Shown one piece after another: positions 1 through 8,421 of a stretch of 64,000 nt of DNA; the stretch's first letter is position 1, and the number at the start of each line of letters is the position of its first letter. A model generated the notes under the pieces. The model was not told the origin of the DNA. It made no database searches and saw only the letters and a list, made by a program, of their open reading frames with translations. Origin of the DNA: an uncultured Pseudomonadota bacterium (GTDB lineage: Bacteria; Myxococcota_A; UBA796; SXON01); NCBI GenBank assembly GCA_903900265.1, contig CAIUMM010000175.1:1-64000 (forward strand), in the 5' to 3' direction. The translations under genes and the position numbers were made by a program.

Positions 1-516
1 CGCCGCGAGGCTGACCATCAGGGCCACAAAGCCGACCTCGCGCAGCAGCGGAAGGACAGCGCCGAAGGTGAGCACCCCGCCGATCAGGCCCATGGTGTCA
101 ATGTGGTAGGCGCCGAACACATGGGTGTCGCTCATGTACCGGACCGGGGAGGGCCAGAGCAGCGCGACTCCGTACTTCGCGACGTCCGCGCCGGGCTCTC
201 CGGTCACCCAGTCGAGTACGGGATGCGACGCGGCGGCGAGCGTGGCCCACACCGAGAAGCGGCGGGGATCGGGTGCGATTCGGGTGACCATTGGGGTGAC
301 CATCGCGGTCATGATCGCGGCGAACAGGAACGAGTGACTGACGCCGTGGTGGTACGCGACGGGCTGGCCGGTCAGGATCCCCGGCACAAAGTCGAGATCA
401 GCGGCGTTGGCGAGGAAGATCAACGCGAGTGTGGTGCGCGGTGCGGGCAATTTGCCGGGGGCCGCTGCGAACGCCAGCGCGAGCGCGAAGCCGCTGTGCG
501 CGAGCGGGGTCGGCAC
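1..516 (-). CDS. YdjM/DUF457-like membrane-bound metal-dependent hydrolase (partial, C-terminus off window)
   Basis: The reading frame is open from a GTG at 516 to the window edge, giving 172 residues without a stop. The GTG directly follows the TAG stop (519-517) of the upstream minus-strand gene, so the two are probably translationally coupled. Residues 7-62 carry an N-terminal His (LAHSGF), an Asp pair in NAADLDFVPG, and the cluster HHGVSHS (His56, His57, His61). HPVLDW lies near residue 100, followed by hydrophobic segments. This His/Asp pattern between membrane segments is typical of the YdjM/DUF457 family, inner-membrane proteins annotated as metal-dependent hydrolases; the substrate is unknown. 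The family call rests on motif recognition only. Confidence 0.75.
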   Translation of the reverse strand, partial: MPTPLAHSGFALALAFAAAPGKLPAPRTTLALIFLANAADLDFVPGILTGQPVAYHHGVSHSFLFAAIMTAMVTPMVTRIAPDPRRFSVWATLAAASHPVLDWVTGEPGADVAKYGVALLWPSPVRYMSDTHVFGAYHIDTMGLIGGVLTFGAVLPLLREVGFVALMVSLAA

Positions 517-1287
517 CTACACCACGCGGCCGATGCGGCGCAGCGCGAGCACCTCACCCAAGGACGACGCCGCGGCGATCGCGGCGGTTGCGTCAGCGCC
601 GATCACCGTCACCGTCTCTTCGCCGGCAGGCAGCCGAATCGTCACCTCAAAGCCGATGCCGCCGCGGGGAGCCGCACGCCGAGCATGCGCGCTCGGTGGT
701 GCGGAGCCCTTCTCAGCGATCGGCGCGCTTGGGGCACGTGCGCTCTCCCTCCGCCCGGCGACGATGCCCATCTTGGCGCGGTACTGCGTCACCGCGGAGC
801 GCGACACGCCGGCGCGTTGCGCGATCGTGGCGTCAGGCACAAGACCGAGCTGGTCCTCGAACTCCGATAGCGCAGCTTCTACCCGGGTAGGCGGGGCACC
901 GTCGGCGCGCCACTTGGCCTCGATCCCGCGGCGTTGGCGGTACATCCTCACGTTCTCGGGGCTCACCCCGGCCAGCTCGGCCAATGCGCGATCGGACTGC
1001 GTGCCCAACAGGTGAGCGTACGCGTCGAGGCGCGACGGCTTGGCGCGCTTCGGGGCGGCGACGCTGGCCGTTGGCGCGGTCGGTGGTCCTGCGGTCGCCG
1101 CTGCGGTCGCCGCTGCGGTCGCCGCCGAAGGACCCGAGCGAGGATCGTCCCACGCGCGGATCTGGTGTTTCTTCCTCCATGCGAGCACGGTCTTGCGCGA
1201 GATGCCGAGGCGCTCGGCGATCACGTTGTCGGCCACCCGACCGACATCGGGCTCCTGAGCAAGGCGGTTGGCGGCGTCGCGGACCAT
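517..1287 (-). CDS. DNA-binding protein with three helix-turn-helix units
   Basis: The protein has about 256 residues from ATG 1287; a TTG at 1302 would add five. Three similar HTH-like units occur at about residues 18-43 (IAERLGISRKTVLAWRKKH), 96-122 (LAELAGVSPENVRMYRQRR) and 149-175 (IAQRAGVSRSAVTQYRAKM). Each has the pattern A-x-L/R-x-G-V/I-S-x-x-x-V and a basic recognition helix. Units 1 and 2 are separated by an Ala/Thr-rich linker encoded by three 12-bp repeats. The C-terminus (about 210-256) looks like a small beta-alpha domain. It sits between an ABC-F gene and a YdjM-like hydrolase, all on the same strand. The DNA-binding role is inferred from the HTH pattern; the target is unknown. 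Confidence 0.75.
   Translation of the reverse strand: MVRDAANRLAQEPDVGRVADNVIAERLGISRKTVLAWRKKHQIRAWDDPRSGPSAATAAATAAATAGPPTAPTASVAAPKRAKPSRLDAYAHLLGTQSDRALAELAGVSPENVRMYRQRRGIEAKWRADGAPPTRVEAALSEFEDQLGLVPDATIAQRAGVSRSAVTQYRAKMGIVAGRRESARAPSAPIAEKGSAPPSAHARRAAPRGGIGFEVTIRLPAGEETVTVIGADATAAIAAASSLGEVLALRRIGRVV
1091..1126. repeat. 12-bp tandem repeat, three copies
   Basis: The unit GCGGTCGCCGCT is repeated three times, the last copy ending CC instead of CT. It lies in frame in the three-HTH gene and encodes an Ala/Thr linker of the form AATA AATA AATA. Confidence 0.85.
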
Positions 1288-1303
1288 GCGCCCCGGTATC
1301 AAG

Positions 1304-1338
1304 AAACCCGCGGGCGTCGCAGCCGACGACGCGGGTTT
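1304..1338 (-). terminator. Intrinsic terminator behind the ABC-F gene
   Basis: The arms AAACCCGCG (1304-1312) and CGCGGGTTT (1330-1338) are perfect inverted repeats. Read on the minus strand, the hairpin overlaps the TAA stop of the ABC-F gene (1340-1338) and runs into GGGTTTCTT, a short T-rich tail. It lies just before the start of the three-HTH gene, so that gene depends on read-through or on a promoter I cannot see. Confidence 0.6.
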
Positions 1339-2957
1339 TATGCCCGAAGGCCGGGGGCCTCGCGCCCGACGGTCTGGACGTACTCGTCGTAGGAGCCCTC
1401 GTAGACGCGGGGACCCTCGGGGGTCAGCTCCACGACGCGGGTGGCCAGCGCGCGAAGGAAGGCACGATCATGGCTGACAAAGACGATGGTGCCTTCGTAG
1501 TCCGAGAGCGCGTTGACCAGCGCGCGCTTGGTGGTCAGGTCGAGATGGTTGGTGGGCTCGTCCAACACCAGCAAGTTGGGGGCGTCGTACAGCATCTTGG
1601 CAAGGGCAAGGCGCGCTTTCTCGCCGCCGCTCAGCACGTCGATCTGCTTGTCGACGTCGTCGCCGGAGAACCCGAACGCGCCGGCCAGCGAGCGCAGGAT
1701 GCCGACGCCGGCGCGGGGTGCGTGCGCCTCAAGCTCCTCGAACACCGTGCGGTCGCCGGAGAGCTGCTCCATCTGGTGCTGCGCGTAGTAGCCGAGCCCC
1801 ACGGAGGCCCCGACGACGACGTCGCCAGAGTCCGGCTCCAACGCTGACGCCATCATCTTGAGCAGTGTGGTTTTGCCGGCCCCGTTGGCGCCCATGATCG
1901 CCCAGCGCTCGGTGCGCCGCACCATCAGGTGGACGTTGTTGTGAATCGGGCGCGCGCCGTAGCCTTTGGTGACGCCCTTCAGCGCGAGCACGTCGTTGCC
2001 GCTGCGATCGGGCTTGCGAAACGCGAAGGTGCGCTCGACGATCCGACGCGGCGCCTCGATCTTCTCGATCTTGTCGATCTTCTTGGCGCGGCTCTGCACC
2101 TGACTGGCTTTGCTGGGCTGCTTTTTGAAGCGCTCGATGAAGCGCAGCTCTTTCTCCAGCATCGCTTGTTGTTTTTCGTATTCGGCCTCGCGCTGCGCTG
2201 CGTCCAGCAGGCGCGCTTTTTCGTAGGCGTCGTAGTCGCCGGCGTAGGTGCGGAACTTGCCGCCGTCAATCTCGATCACCTTGCGGACGACGCGGTTCAG
2301 GACGTCGCGGTCGTGGCAGGTCATCAGCACCGCGCCGCTGTAGTCGCGGAGCCAGCCTTCGAGCCAGACGATGCTCTCAATGTCGAGGTAGTTGGTGGGT
2401 TCGTCGAGCAGCAGCAGCTCGGGGCGGGCGAGCAGGATGCGCGCGAGCTGCACGCGCATGCGCCAGCCTCCGGAGAGCGCGCCGATGTTGCCGTCGATCT
2501 CTTCGTCGCGAAAGCCGAGGCCGGCGAGGATCGCGCGGGCGCGGGCGTCCAAGTCGTAGCCGCCACGCTCGGAGAATTGTGCTTGAACCTCGCCGTAGCG
2601 CTCGATCACCTGATCATAGTCGGGGGCGTCGCAGTCACCGAGCCGCTCTTCGAGCACGGCCAGCTCGTCGCCCAACGCCGCGAGGGTGCCGGCGCCGGCC
2701 ATGGTCTCGGCGAGCACGCTGCGGTCGCGCCAGTCGGCAAAGTCCTGACGGAAGTAACCCAATGTCAAACGTTTTGGACGTTCGACGTTGCCTTCGTCGG
2801 GGCGCTCCTCGCCGAGGATCATGCGGAAGATGGTGGTCTTGCCCGCGCCGTTCGCTCCGACCAGCCCGACCTTTTCACCGGGGTTGATCTTCAGAGATGC
2901 CTCGAGGAACAGCACCTGGCTGCCGTGCTGTTTGGTGATGTTGGAGAGCTCGACCAT
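1338..2957 (-). CDS. ABC-F family ATPase (ribosome-associated/translation factor type)
   Basis: The 539-residue soluble protein has two ABC ATPase domains and no membrane segment. Domain 1 has Walker A GANGAGKTT (34-42), signature LSGGW (161-165) and Walker B LLLLDEPTNYLD (181-192). Domain 2 has Walker A GANGAGKTT (356-364), signature LSGGE (442-446) and Walker B LLVLDEPTNHLD (462-473). The LDEPTN(Y/H)LD motifs and the Lys/Glu-rich linker at about 245-305 are hallmarks of ABC-F proteins, which act at the ribosomal E site as translation factors or antibiotic-resistance proteins. Which subfamily this is cannot be settled by eye. The start is supported by a purine-rich CGAGGCGG just upstream of the ATG. 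It is divergent from arsH, with a REP-like palindrome between. Confidence 0.95.
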   Translation of the reverse strand: MVELSNITKQHGSQVLFLEASLKINPGEKVGLVGANGAGKTTIFRMILGEERPDEGNVERPKRLTLGYFRQDFADWRDRSVLAETMAGAGTLAALGDELAVLEERLGDCDAPDYDQVIERYGEVQAQFSERGGYDLDARARAILAGLGFRDEEIDGNIGALSGGWRMRVQLARILLARPELLLLDEPTNYLDIESIVWLEGWLRDYSGAVLMTCHDRDVLNRVVRKVIEIDGGKFRTYAGDYDAYEKARLLDAAQREAEYEKQQAMLEKELRFIERFKKQPSKASQVQSRAKKIDKIEKIEAPRRIVERTFAFRKPDRSGNDVLALKGVTKGYGARPIHNNVHLMVRRTERWAIMGANGAGKTTLLKMMASALEPDSGDVVVGASVGLGYYAQHQMEQLSGDRTVFEELEAHAPRAGVGILRSLAGAFGFSGDDVDKQIDVLSGGEKARLALAKMLYDAPNLLVLDEPTNHLDLTTKRALVNALSDYEGTIVFVSHDRAFLRALATRVVELTPEGPRVYEGSYDEYVQTVGREAPGLRA

Positions 2958-3015
2958 CGCGCCGCCTCGCTGGCTGTAGGGGAGGCGCCGCTATGCCGAT
3001 CAGGCTCCAACCGGG

Positions 3016-3076
3016 AGGTGTCAGGTTGTTACCATTACACTTTCCGCTAAAGTGTAATGGTAACAACCTGACACCT
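3016..3076. repeat. REP-like palindrome, copy 1
   Basis: A perfect 28-bp inverted repeat with a 5-base loop (arms 3016-3043 and 3049-3076) contains the core GTGTCAGGTTGTTACC. The same core recurs at 31884-31932. It lies in the divergent intergenic region between the ABC-F gene and arsH, 10 bases upstream of the arsH ATG. The shape and the GTGTCAGGTTGTTACC sequence resemble REP elements mobilised by REP-associated tyrosine transposases (IS200-like); this comparison is from memory. No transposase is present in the window. Confidence 0.85.
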
Positions 3077-3086
3077 AGGAGCGCCG

Positions 3087-3833
3087 ATGAGCCGCTGGCA
3101 TGATGGACACCCCCCCGCGCTCGCCGTTCCGCCGCTCCCGGACGCCCCGCGCAGCGTTCACCCCCCGCGCTTTCTGTTCCTCTACGGCTCCTTGCGCGAG
3201 CGCAGCTACAGTCGCTTGCTCGCCGAAGAAGCCGCTCGAATCCTGACACGTATCGGCGGCGACGTGCGCTGGTTTCATTCCCACGACTTGCCGTTGTACG
3301 GCCCCGGTCAGGACGCGCACCCCAAGGTGATCGAGCTGCGCGCGCTGTCCGCGTGGTCGGAGGGACAGGTGTGGTCGTGCCCCGAACAGCACGGGTCGGT
3401 CACCGGGGTGATGAAGAACCAGATCGACTGGCTGCCGCTGCTGCACGGCGCGGTGCGGCCTACGCAGGGGCGCACCCTCGCGCTGCTCCAGGTCTGCGGC
3501 GGATCCCAGTCCTACAACGTGGTGAACAGCCTGCGTATCCTCGGGCGTTGGATGCGGATGATCACCATCCCGAACCAGTCCAGCGTTCCCAAGGCCTACG
3601 ACGAGTTCCACCCCGATGGCACGATGAAGGACAGCGAGTACCGCGATCGCGTCGTGGACGTCATGGAGGAGCTCTACAAGTTCACCCTGCTGACCCGCGA
3701 CCTCCAGGGCTACCTGACCGACCGCTACAGCGAGCGCCGCGAGCGGGAGGCCAAGGACCAGCAAGCCAAGGTCGAGCAAGCCCAGAGCGCGCTCAGCGAC
3801 CGCCCCGTGGATCGCATCGGCAAGGGGATGTAG
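3087..3833 (+). CDS. arsH: ArsH-type NADPH-dependent FMN reductase
   Basis: The protein has 248 residues, the usual ArsH length. A flavodoxin-like FMN reductase core begins at [14 protein letters not shown] (phosphate loop GSLRERSYS, 34-42). The ArsH hallmark block [17 protein letters not shown] occupies 99-115, and CGGSQSYN occupies 137-144. ArsH proteins are NADPH:FMN oxidoreductases that detoxify organoarsenicals by oxidising trivalent forms, and some reduce quinones, chromate or iron. No other arsenic genes are nearby, so it appears solitary, and its arsenic role here is inferred from the family. A Shine-Dalgarno-like AGGA lies at 3077-3080. The C-terminal tail (about 210-248) is charged and probably helical. 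Confidence 0.92.
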   Translation: MSRWHDGHPPALAVPPLPDAPRSVHPPRFLFLYGSLRERSYSRLLAEEAARILTRIGGDVRWFHSHDLPLYGPGQDAHPKVIELRALSAWSEGQVWSCPEQHGSVTGVMKNQIDWLPLLHGAVRPTQGRTLALLQVCGGSQSYNVVNSLRILGRWMRMITIPNQSSVPKAYDEFHPDGTMKDSEYRDRVVDVMEELYKFTLLTRDLQGYLTDRYSERREREAKDQQAKVEQAQSALSDRPVDRIGKGM

Positions 3834-3857
3834 GGCGTCCGCGCGTGCTGCGGGCGT

Positions 3858-3905
3858 CTGGACAGGTCAGTCTCTGAACAGGTCAGTCTCTGGACACGTC
3901 AAGAC
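3858..3905. repeat. 16-bp tandem repeat, three copies
   Basis: Three head-to-tail copies of CTGGACAGGTCAGTCT start at 3858, 3874 and 3890. The second reads CTGAACAG and the third degenerates after CTGGACACGTC. They fill the 107-bp gap between arsH and the MBOAT gene. No function is apparent; at this size and number they are not a CRISPR array. Confidence 0.8.
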
Positions 3906-3940
3906 AAATAGCGTAAGCGTTCGACGCTCCTGCGGTACGC

Positions 3941-5371
3941 TTGCTTTTCGCTACCTTCGATTATTTCCTGTTTCTGCCCGTCGTCGCGGTGGTGCACTGG
4001 ATGTTGCCGGCGCAGCCGGGGACAGGCACGGCGCGTACCAGCTGGATCCTGCTGGTAAGCCTGATTTTCTATGCGGCGTGGAACCCGGCTGACACCGCGC
4101 TGCTGCTCGCGATCGTCGCGATGGCGTGGGTGTTTGGCCTGCTGCTGCGGGGCCTCTCCGAGCGGGGCCGTAGCGCGCTGATCGCGTTGGCGGCGCTGTG
4201 CTTGCTGGGACCGATGGTGTTCTTCAAGTACACGCACTGGGCGATGGAGTCGCTCGCGCACTTCGTCCCGGTGGTCGTCCCGGAACGGCACCACCTGCCG
4301 ATCGGCATCTCGTTCTACAGCTTTCAAGCCCTCGCCTACGTCATTGACGTGCGGCGGACCTTAGGGGCGCGCGCCCGGGGTGAGGTGCCCAAGCATCCGT
4401 TGGAGGTCGAGACGAACCCAGTGCGGTTCGCGACCTTCCTGCTTTTTTTTCCACATCTCGTCGCCGGTCCCATCCTGCGCGCCGGCACCCTGCTGACCCA
4501 GCTGAGGGCCGAACGGAAGCTGGACCCCGAGGACGTCTCCTACGCGGTCACCCGTCTGGGCACTGGCCTCGTGAAAAAGGTGCTGATCGCCGATGTGCTG
4601 CGCATCGGCATCATCGACTCGGTGTTCGCTGATCCGACGCGCTTCGGGGCCTTTGAGACGCTGATCGCGCTCTACGCCTACAGCCTGCAGATCTACTGCG
4701 ACTTCTCGGGCTACACCGACTTTGCGATCGGCTCCGCGCGCTTGTTTGGCTTCAAGATCCCCGAGAACTTCAACCGCCCCTACCGCGCGTTGTCGGTCGC
4801 GGACTACTGGCGGCGCTGGCACATCACCTTGTCGGATTGGGTGCGCGACTACGTGTACTACCCGCTGGGCGGGTCGCGGGTGCGCCCGTACCTCAACACG
4901 TTCATCACGCTGGTGATCCTCGCGGTCTGGCACGGGGCAAACTGGACTTTTGTACTCTACGGCTTGCTGCACGGCACCGCGGTCAGCATCAATCGCTACT
5001 GGAAGCGCTCGGGCTGGTCCCCTGCCTCGCTCACCGTGCCCCAAGCCGCGTGGCGTTGGGCGTTGACCTTCCATTTTGTCGTCCTCGCGCGCATCCTGTT
5101 CCGGTCGCCCGATATCGGCGTCGCCGGTCAGATCGCCGGTCAGCTGTTGCATGGCAATTGGGCGTTCCCAAGGTACTCCCTCCATGCCTGGGTGGTGCTC
5201 GTGCTTGGGTACCTGCTGCACGCCTCTCCTCCCGCGTGGATGGTGCGGTTGCGAGCCGCTTTTGCGGCGCTCCCGGCTCCGGTGCAGGGCGTTGTGCTCA
5301 CCGTCGCGGCTTGGCTGTGCGTGCAGTACGGCCCCGGCGACACCCTCGCGTTCATCTACCATGACTTTTAG
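3941..5371 (+). CDS. MBOAT family membrane-bound O-acyltransferase
   Basis: The 476-residue polytopic membrane protein starts at TTG. The resulting MLFATFDYFLFLPVV matches the typical MLFNSF..F start of AlgI-like proteins, which supports this codon. Family motifs are GISFYSFQ (122-129), PHLVAGPI (171-178), RRWHITLSDW (291-300) and WHGANWTF with the conserved membrane His331. MBOATs of this AlgI/DltB/PatA type carry acyl groups, usually acetyl, across the membrane onto exported polysaccharide or cell-wall polymers. Two SGNH-type secreted hydrolase/transferase genes follow on the same strand, as expected for a complete acylation system. The acceptor polymer cannot be told from sequence. Confidence 0.93.
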   Translation: MLFATFDYFLFLPVVAVVHWMLPAQPGTGTARTSWILLVSLIFYAAWNPADTALLLAIVAMAWVFGLLLRGLSERGRSALIALAALCLLGPMVFFKYTHWAMESLAHFVPVVVPERHHLPIGISFYSFQALAYVIDVRRTLGARARGEVPKHPLEVETNPVRFATFLLFFPHLVAGPILRAGTLLTQLRAERKLDPEDVSYAVTRLGTGLVKKVLIADVLRIGIIDSVFADPTRFGAFETLIALYAYSLQIYCDFSGYTDFAIGSARLFGFKIPENFNRPYRALSVADYWRRWHITLSDWVRDYVYYPLGGSRVRPYLNTFITLVILAVWHGANWTFVLYGLLHGTAVSINRYWKRSGWSPASLTVPQAAWRWALTFHFVVLARILFRSPDIGVAGQIAGQLLHGNWAFPRYSLHAWVVLVLGYLLHASPPAWMVRLRAAFAALPAPVQGVVLTVAAWLCVQYGPGDTLAFIYHDF

Positions 5372-5434
5372 CCATGATTTTTCGCCTCGACCGTGCGGCG
5401 CTGCGTGGCGCCCAACTCCAAAGGATCCACCTTG

Positions 5435-6913
5435 ATGCCCGCTGACGCTCCCGGACTTCCGCGTATGCTCCTCGCGTTCGGCACCGCCGGGCTTTTCACT
5501 GCGCTGACCTACGCGCATCCGGCGCTCGCTGCGTTTCGGCCCTGGCTTCCGGGCGATCCGGTGCCGGTGTTCGCAAAGCTGCTGCCGACGTCGGCTCCGC
5601 GCGTCGTCGAGTCCGACGACGGCCAGCTGACCGTCGCCCCCGCGGCGGAGGTCGTCCCTGAAGCGTCGCTGACGGTCGCGGCCTCGGCGGATCCCCTCGT
5701 CGCGACGCTCGCGCCGCATCCTCCTGGGGTTCCTCAGCCGCTGATCGACGCCGATCACCGGGGCATGGACGCGTTCTACCGCAAGCTCGCGCTCGCTGAG
5801 CAGGGAAAGGGCACGGCCCGCGCGAGCCAGTGGGGCGACTCGACGATCGCCGCGGACGGCATCACCTCGACCGTGCGGAGTCGCTTGCAGGCGCGCTTCG
5901 GAAACGCAGGCCCGGGCTACCTCTCCGCGGGGATGGACCCCCGCTGGAGCGCGCGCCAGGACGTCGTCGTCACCGCGCACGGAGAGTTTGAGACCTTCAG
6001 CCTGCTCGCGGGCGGCGGGGGCGGGCGCTACGGCTATGGCGGGGTCGTCACCACGTTGCCAGCGGAAGCCTACGTCACGTTCACGGGTCCCAAGCTCGCA
6101 GATGGAAGCAAGCTGGTGATGAAGCACTTTGAGGCGTGGTACCAGGTCGGGCCCGAGCGGGGTGACTGGTGGGCACGCGTCGGCGGCCGCGGCATCGGAA
6201 GCGGCTCGGCGTTGGCCGATGGCACCGGCGACCGGTGGTTGGTCAAGGACGACGCGCAGGGCTACACGTCGGCTTCGGTGGGCGCGGCCGCGTCGGGGCC
6301 GGTCACGTTTTACGGCGTGGTGATGGAGACCGGCGGCCCGGGCGTGGTCTGGGATGCGCTCGGCGTGGTCGGCGTCGGCACGCGCTCGTTCACCCAGCAC
6401 GGCAAGACCCACCTCACCAATCAGGTGTCTCACCGGAGCCCGGACCTCGTCGCCGTCATGTTGGGCGGCAACGAGCTGGGCTTGCCGGTGCTGGGGAAGG
6501 GCGATGGCTCCGAGTACATCCCCTACTATTTGGAGGCGATCCACCGCTTGCGCGCCGGCGCGCCGAACAGCAGCTGTCTGGTGATTACGCCGCTCGACCA
6601 AGGCACACGGGAAGGCGGCGCGGCGCACACCAAGCCGAACTTGTCCCGGGCCGTGGCGGCGCAGCAAAAAGCCGCAGCGCAGGAAGGCTGCGCCTTCTGG
6701 AACGCGTGGGCGGCGATGGGCGGGGACGGCGCGGTGGTGCGCTGGGGAGCGATGAAGCCGGCGCTGGCCTGGACCGACCTGCTGCACTTGTCGTCCGCGG
6801 GGCAGGACATCATCGGGCAGATGCTCGCGGACGCCATCGTCGCGGGCTTTGACGAATGGAAGGCCAAGGGCGGCGCGACGCGGCCGGTGCCCACCGCTCC
6901 GGGCGCGCTGTGA
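5435..6913 (+). CDS. SGNH/GDSL-type hydrolase-fold protein, envelope-associated
   Basis: The 492-residue protein starts at ATG 5435, with AAGGA at 5421-5425 at good spacing; an upstream GTG at 5393 is less likely. The N-terminus has a hydrophobic segment (about 8-35). Catalytic-type motifs are WGDS (Ser136), GGNE (344-347) and DLLH (Asp448, His451), the blocks of the SGNH hydrolase fold. Its position between MBOAT and a second SGNH protein suggests it transfers or removes acyl groups on an exported polymer, like AlgX/AlgJ or PatB. About 200 residues between the Ser block and the GGNE block probably form an extra beta domain. Its TGA overlaps the GTG of the next gene. Confidence 0.8.
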   Translation: MPADAPGLPRMLLAFGTAGLFTALTYAHPALAAFRPWLPGDPVPVFAKLLPTSAPRVVESDDGQLTVAPAAEVVPEASLTVAASADPLVATLAPHPPGVPQPLIDADHRGMDAFYRKLALAEQGKGTARASQWGDSTIAADGITSTVRSRLQARFGNAGPGYLSAGMDPRWSARQDVVVTAHGEFETFSLLAGGGGGRYGYGGVVTTLPAEAYVTFTGPKLADGSKLVMKHFEAWYQVGPERGDWWARVGGRGIGSGSALADGTGDRWLVKDDAQGYTSASVGAAASGPVTFYGVVMETGGPGVVWDALGVVGVGTRSFTQHGKTHLTNQVSHRSPDLVAVMLGGNELGLPVLGKGDGSEYIPYYLEAIHRLRAGAPNSSCLVITPLDQGTREGGAAHTKPNLSRAVAAQQKAAAQEGCAFWNAWAAMGGDGAVVRWGAMKPALAWTDLLHLSSAGQDIIGQMLADAIVAGFDEWKAKGGATRPVPTAPGAL

Positions 6914-8313
6914 TCGCCGCCGCTTGGGCGCTGATCGGCGTGGCCTACGCCGCCGAGCCTGCGTGGGTGCACACCGTCGCCGTTGAAGCCCACGGGCCTC
7001 CCGATTCGCCGTGCTCCCCCGGCGGGTCTTCCAAGTCCCCCGGCGTTTCGACGACCGGCTCGTCCGCTCCTGAATCCACGCCCATCGACCTCGGACCGAT
7101 GACGTCCTTCGTGCTGGATCCGGCGTCGTCGCAGCCCCAGCTCAGCGACGACAACCGCGCCCGGCTGCAGATCGGTCAGCCCTACGACTACTCCAAAGTG
7201 CCGCTTGAGCCCTTCCGCGGCAGCCCCGACGCGCTGAAGAAGATCCACGCCGTCTACGACCGCATGGAGGAGCGCACCCACACCGTTCGCGTCGCGTTCT
7301 GGGGCGCATCGCACGTGGCCGGAGAGTACTACACCGGCGAGATCCGCCGCGAATTGCAGACCCGCTTCGGGGACGCCGGGCACGGCTTCGTGATGCCCGC
7401 GGTGCCGTGGTCTGGCTACCGCGCCTCGGACACCAACCTGTGCACGCAGGGCAGCTGGATCAGCGACTACGATCGGCGCTCGGGCGGTCGCGGCGATGGC
7501 ATGTTGGGCGTCGCCGGGATGAGCGTCGAAGCCTCGGACCCGGCCACCCTCGGGTGGGTGCAGACCGCAAAAACCAACCCTCAGGGACGCAGCGTCTCGC
7601 GCTTTGAGGTGCAGTACCTACGGCAAGCCGGCGGCGGCACGCTGAACCTCGTCGTCGACGACGCCGCGCCGGTGACGGTGTCTACGGCGGGATCGGGCCC
7701 GGGGATGACCATCCTGACGATGGCTTCGGGCCCGCACCGGTTGACGGTGCGCCCGTCCGGCGATGGTCCGGTGCGCTTGTTGGGCGTGAACATGGAGGAC
7801 GACAAGCCGGGCGTGATCGTCGATGCGATGGGCGTCAGCGGGCGCACGATGACGTCCTGGAACCGCTGGAACGAGGATCTGCAGCGCGCGTACCTGCAGC
7901 GTCGTATGCCCGATCTGGCGGTCATCGCCTACGGCACCAACGAGGCCAACGATCCGCGCTTGAACCCCGAGGCCTACCGCACCGAGCTGCGCACGAGCAT
8001 GCGACGGATGCGCAGCGTGCTGCCGGACGCAGCCTGCGTGCTGGTCGGCCCCAGCGACCGCGGCAAGAAGCTCTCGGGCACGAACTACGCGATCTGGGGC
8101 CCCACGGCGTGGGTCGCGCGCGTGCAGTCCGAGGTCGGCCCGGAGTTCGGATGCGCCACGTGGGACCTCCAGCAAGTGACCGGAGGCCCGGGCAGCATGC
8201 TGCGCTGGCGCTTGCTCGAACCTCCGATGGCGGCTGCGGACCTGATCCACTTCATGGCCAGCGGCTATCAGAAGATCGGTGAGCGCTTTGTGGCGGCTTG
8301 GCTTGGTGCGTGA
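6910..8313 (+). CDS. Second SGNH/GDSL-type hydrolase-fold protein, exported
   Basis: The start is GTG 6910, which overlaps the previous stop (GTGA) and puts a signal sequence (VIAAAWALIGVAYA) at the N-terminus of a 467-residue protein. SGNH blocks are FWGASH (Ser134), AYGTNEAND (342-348) and ADLIHF (Asp444, His447). The architecture parallels the preceding gene: Ser block, long beta-rich insertion, GTNE block, C-terminal Asp-x-x-His. The two look like diverged paralogues from a duplication. The 4-base overlap implies coupled translation. The likely role is periplasmic O-acyl transfer or esterase activity with the MBOAT protein; the substrate is unknown. Confidence 0.8.
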   Translation: MIAAAWALIGVAYAAEPAWVHTVAVEAHGPPDSPCSPGGSSKSPGVSTTGSSAPESTPIDLGPMTSFVLDPASSQPQLSDDNRARLQIGQPYDYSKVPLEPFRGSPDALKKIHAVYDRMEERTHTVRVAFWGASHVAGEYYTGEIRRELQTRFGDAGHGFVMPAVPWSGYRASDTNLCTQGSWISDYDRRSGGRGDGMLGVAGMSVEASDPATLGWVQTAKTNPQGRSVSRFEVQYLRQAGGGTLNLVVDDAAPVTVSTAGSGPGMTILTMASGPHRLTVRPSGDGPVRLLGVNMEDDKPGVIVDAMGVSGRTMTSWNRWNEDLQRAYLQRRMPDLAVIAYGTNEANDPRLNPEAYRTELRTSMRRMRSVLPDAACVLVGPSDRGKKLSGTNYAIWGPTAWVARVQSEVGPEFGCATWDLQQVTGGPGSMLRWRLLEPPMAAADLIHFMASGYQKIGERFVAAWLGA

Positions 8314-8358
8314 TCGCGGACAGAAAGCGCGCCGATCTTCCCTTGCCACGTCAATACA

Positions 8359-8367
8359 TGCTATAGA
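8359..8367 (+). promoter_or_regulatory. Extended -10 promoter element before the LysM gene
   Basis: TGCTATAGA at 8359-8367 fits an extended sigma-70 -10 (TGn followed by TATAGA). There is no good -35 at 17 bases; TTGCCA at 8343-8348 is too close. It lies in the 108-bp gap behind the SGNH operon, 54 bases upstream of the LysM protein's ATG. Confidence 0.4.
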
Positions 8368-8421
8368 TCGGGTCCCACCCTTCCGCCGTCCCCCGGCGGA
8401 GCCTCACCCCGTAGGCATCCC

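Noticed and set aside
3087-3833. arsH as part of an arsenic-resistance operon
   Set aside because: No arsR, arsB/acr3, arsC or arsM beside it; the ArsR-fold regulator at 41876 is a SahR-type fusion paired with ahcY.
3858-3905. Short repeats as a CRISPR array
   Set aside because: Three direct 16-bp units with no spacers between them and no cas genes.
4361-6787. Minus-strand open frame of 808 codons opposite MBOAT and SGNH genes
   Set aside because: Low-complexity Arg/His/Gly translation; the plus-strand genes carry clear catalytic motifs.
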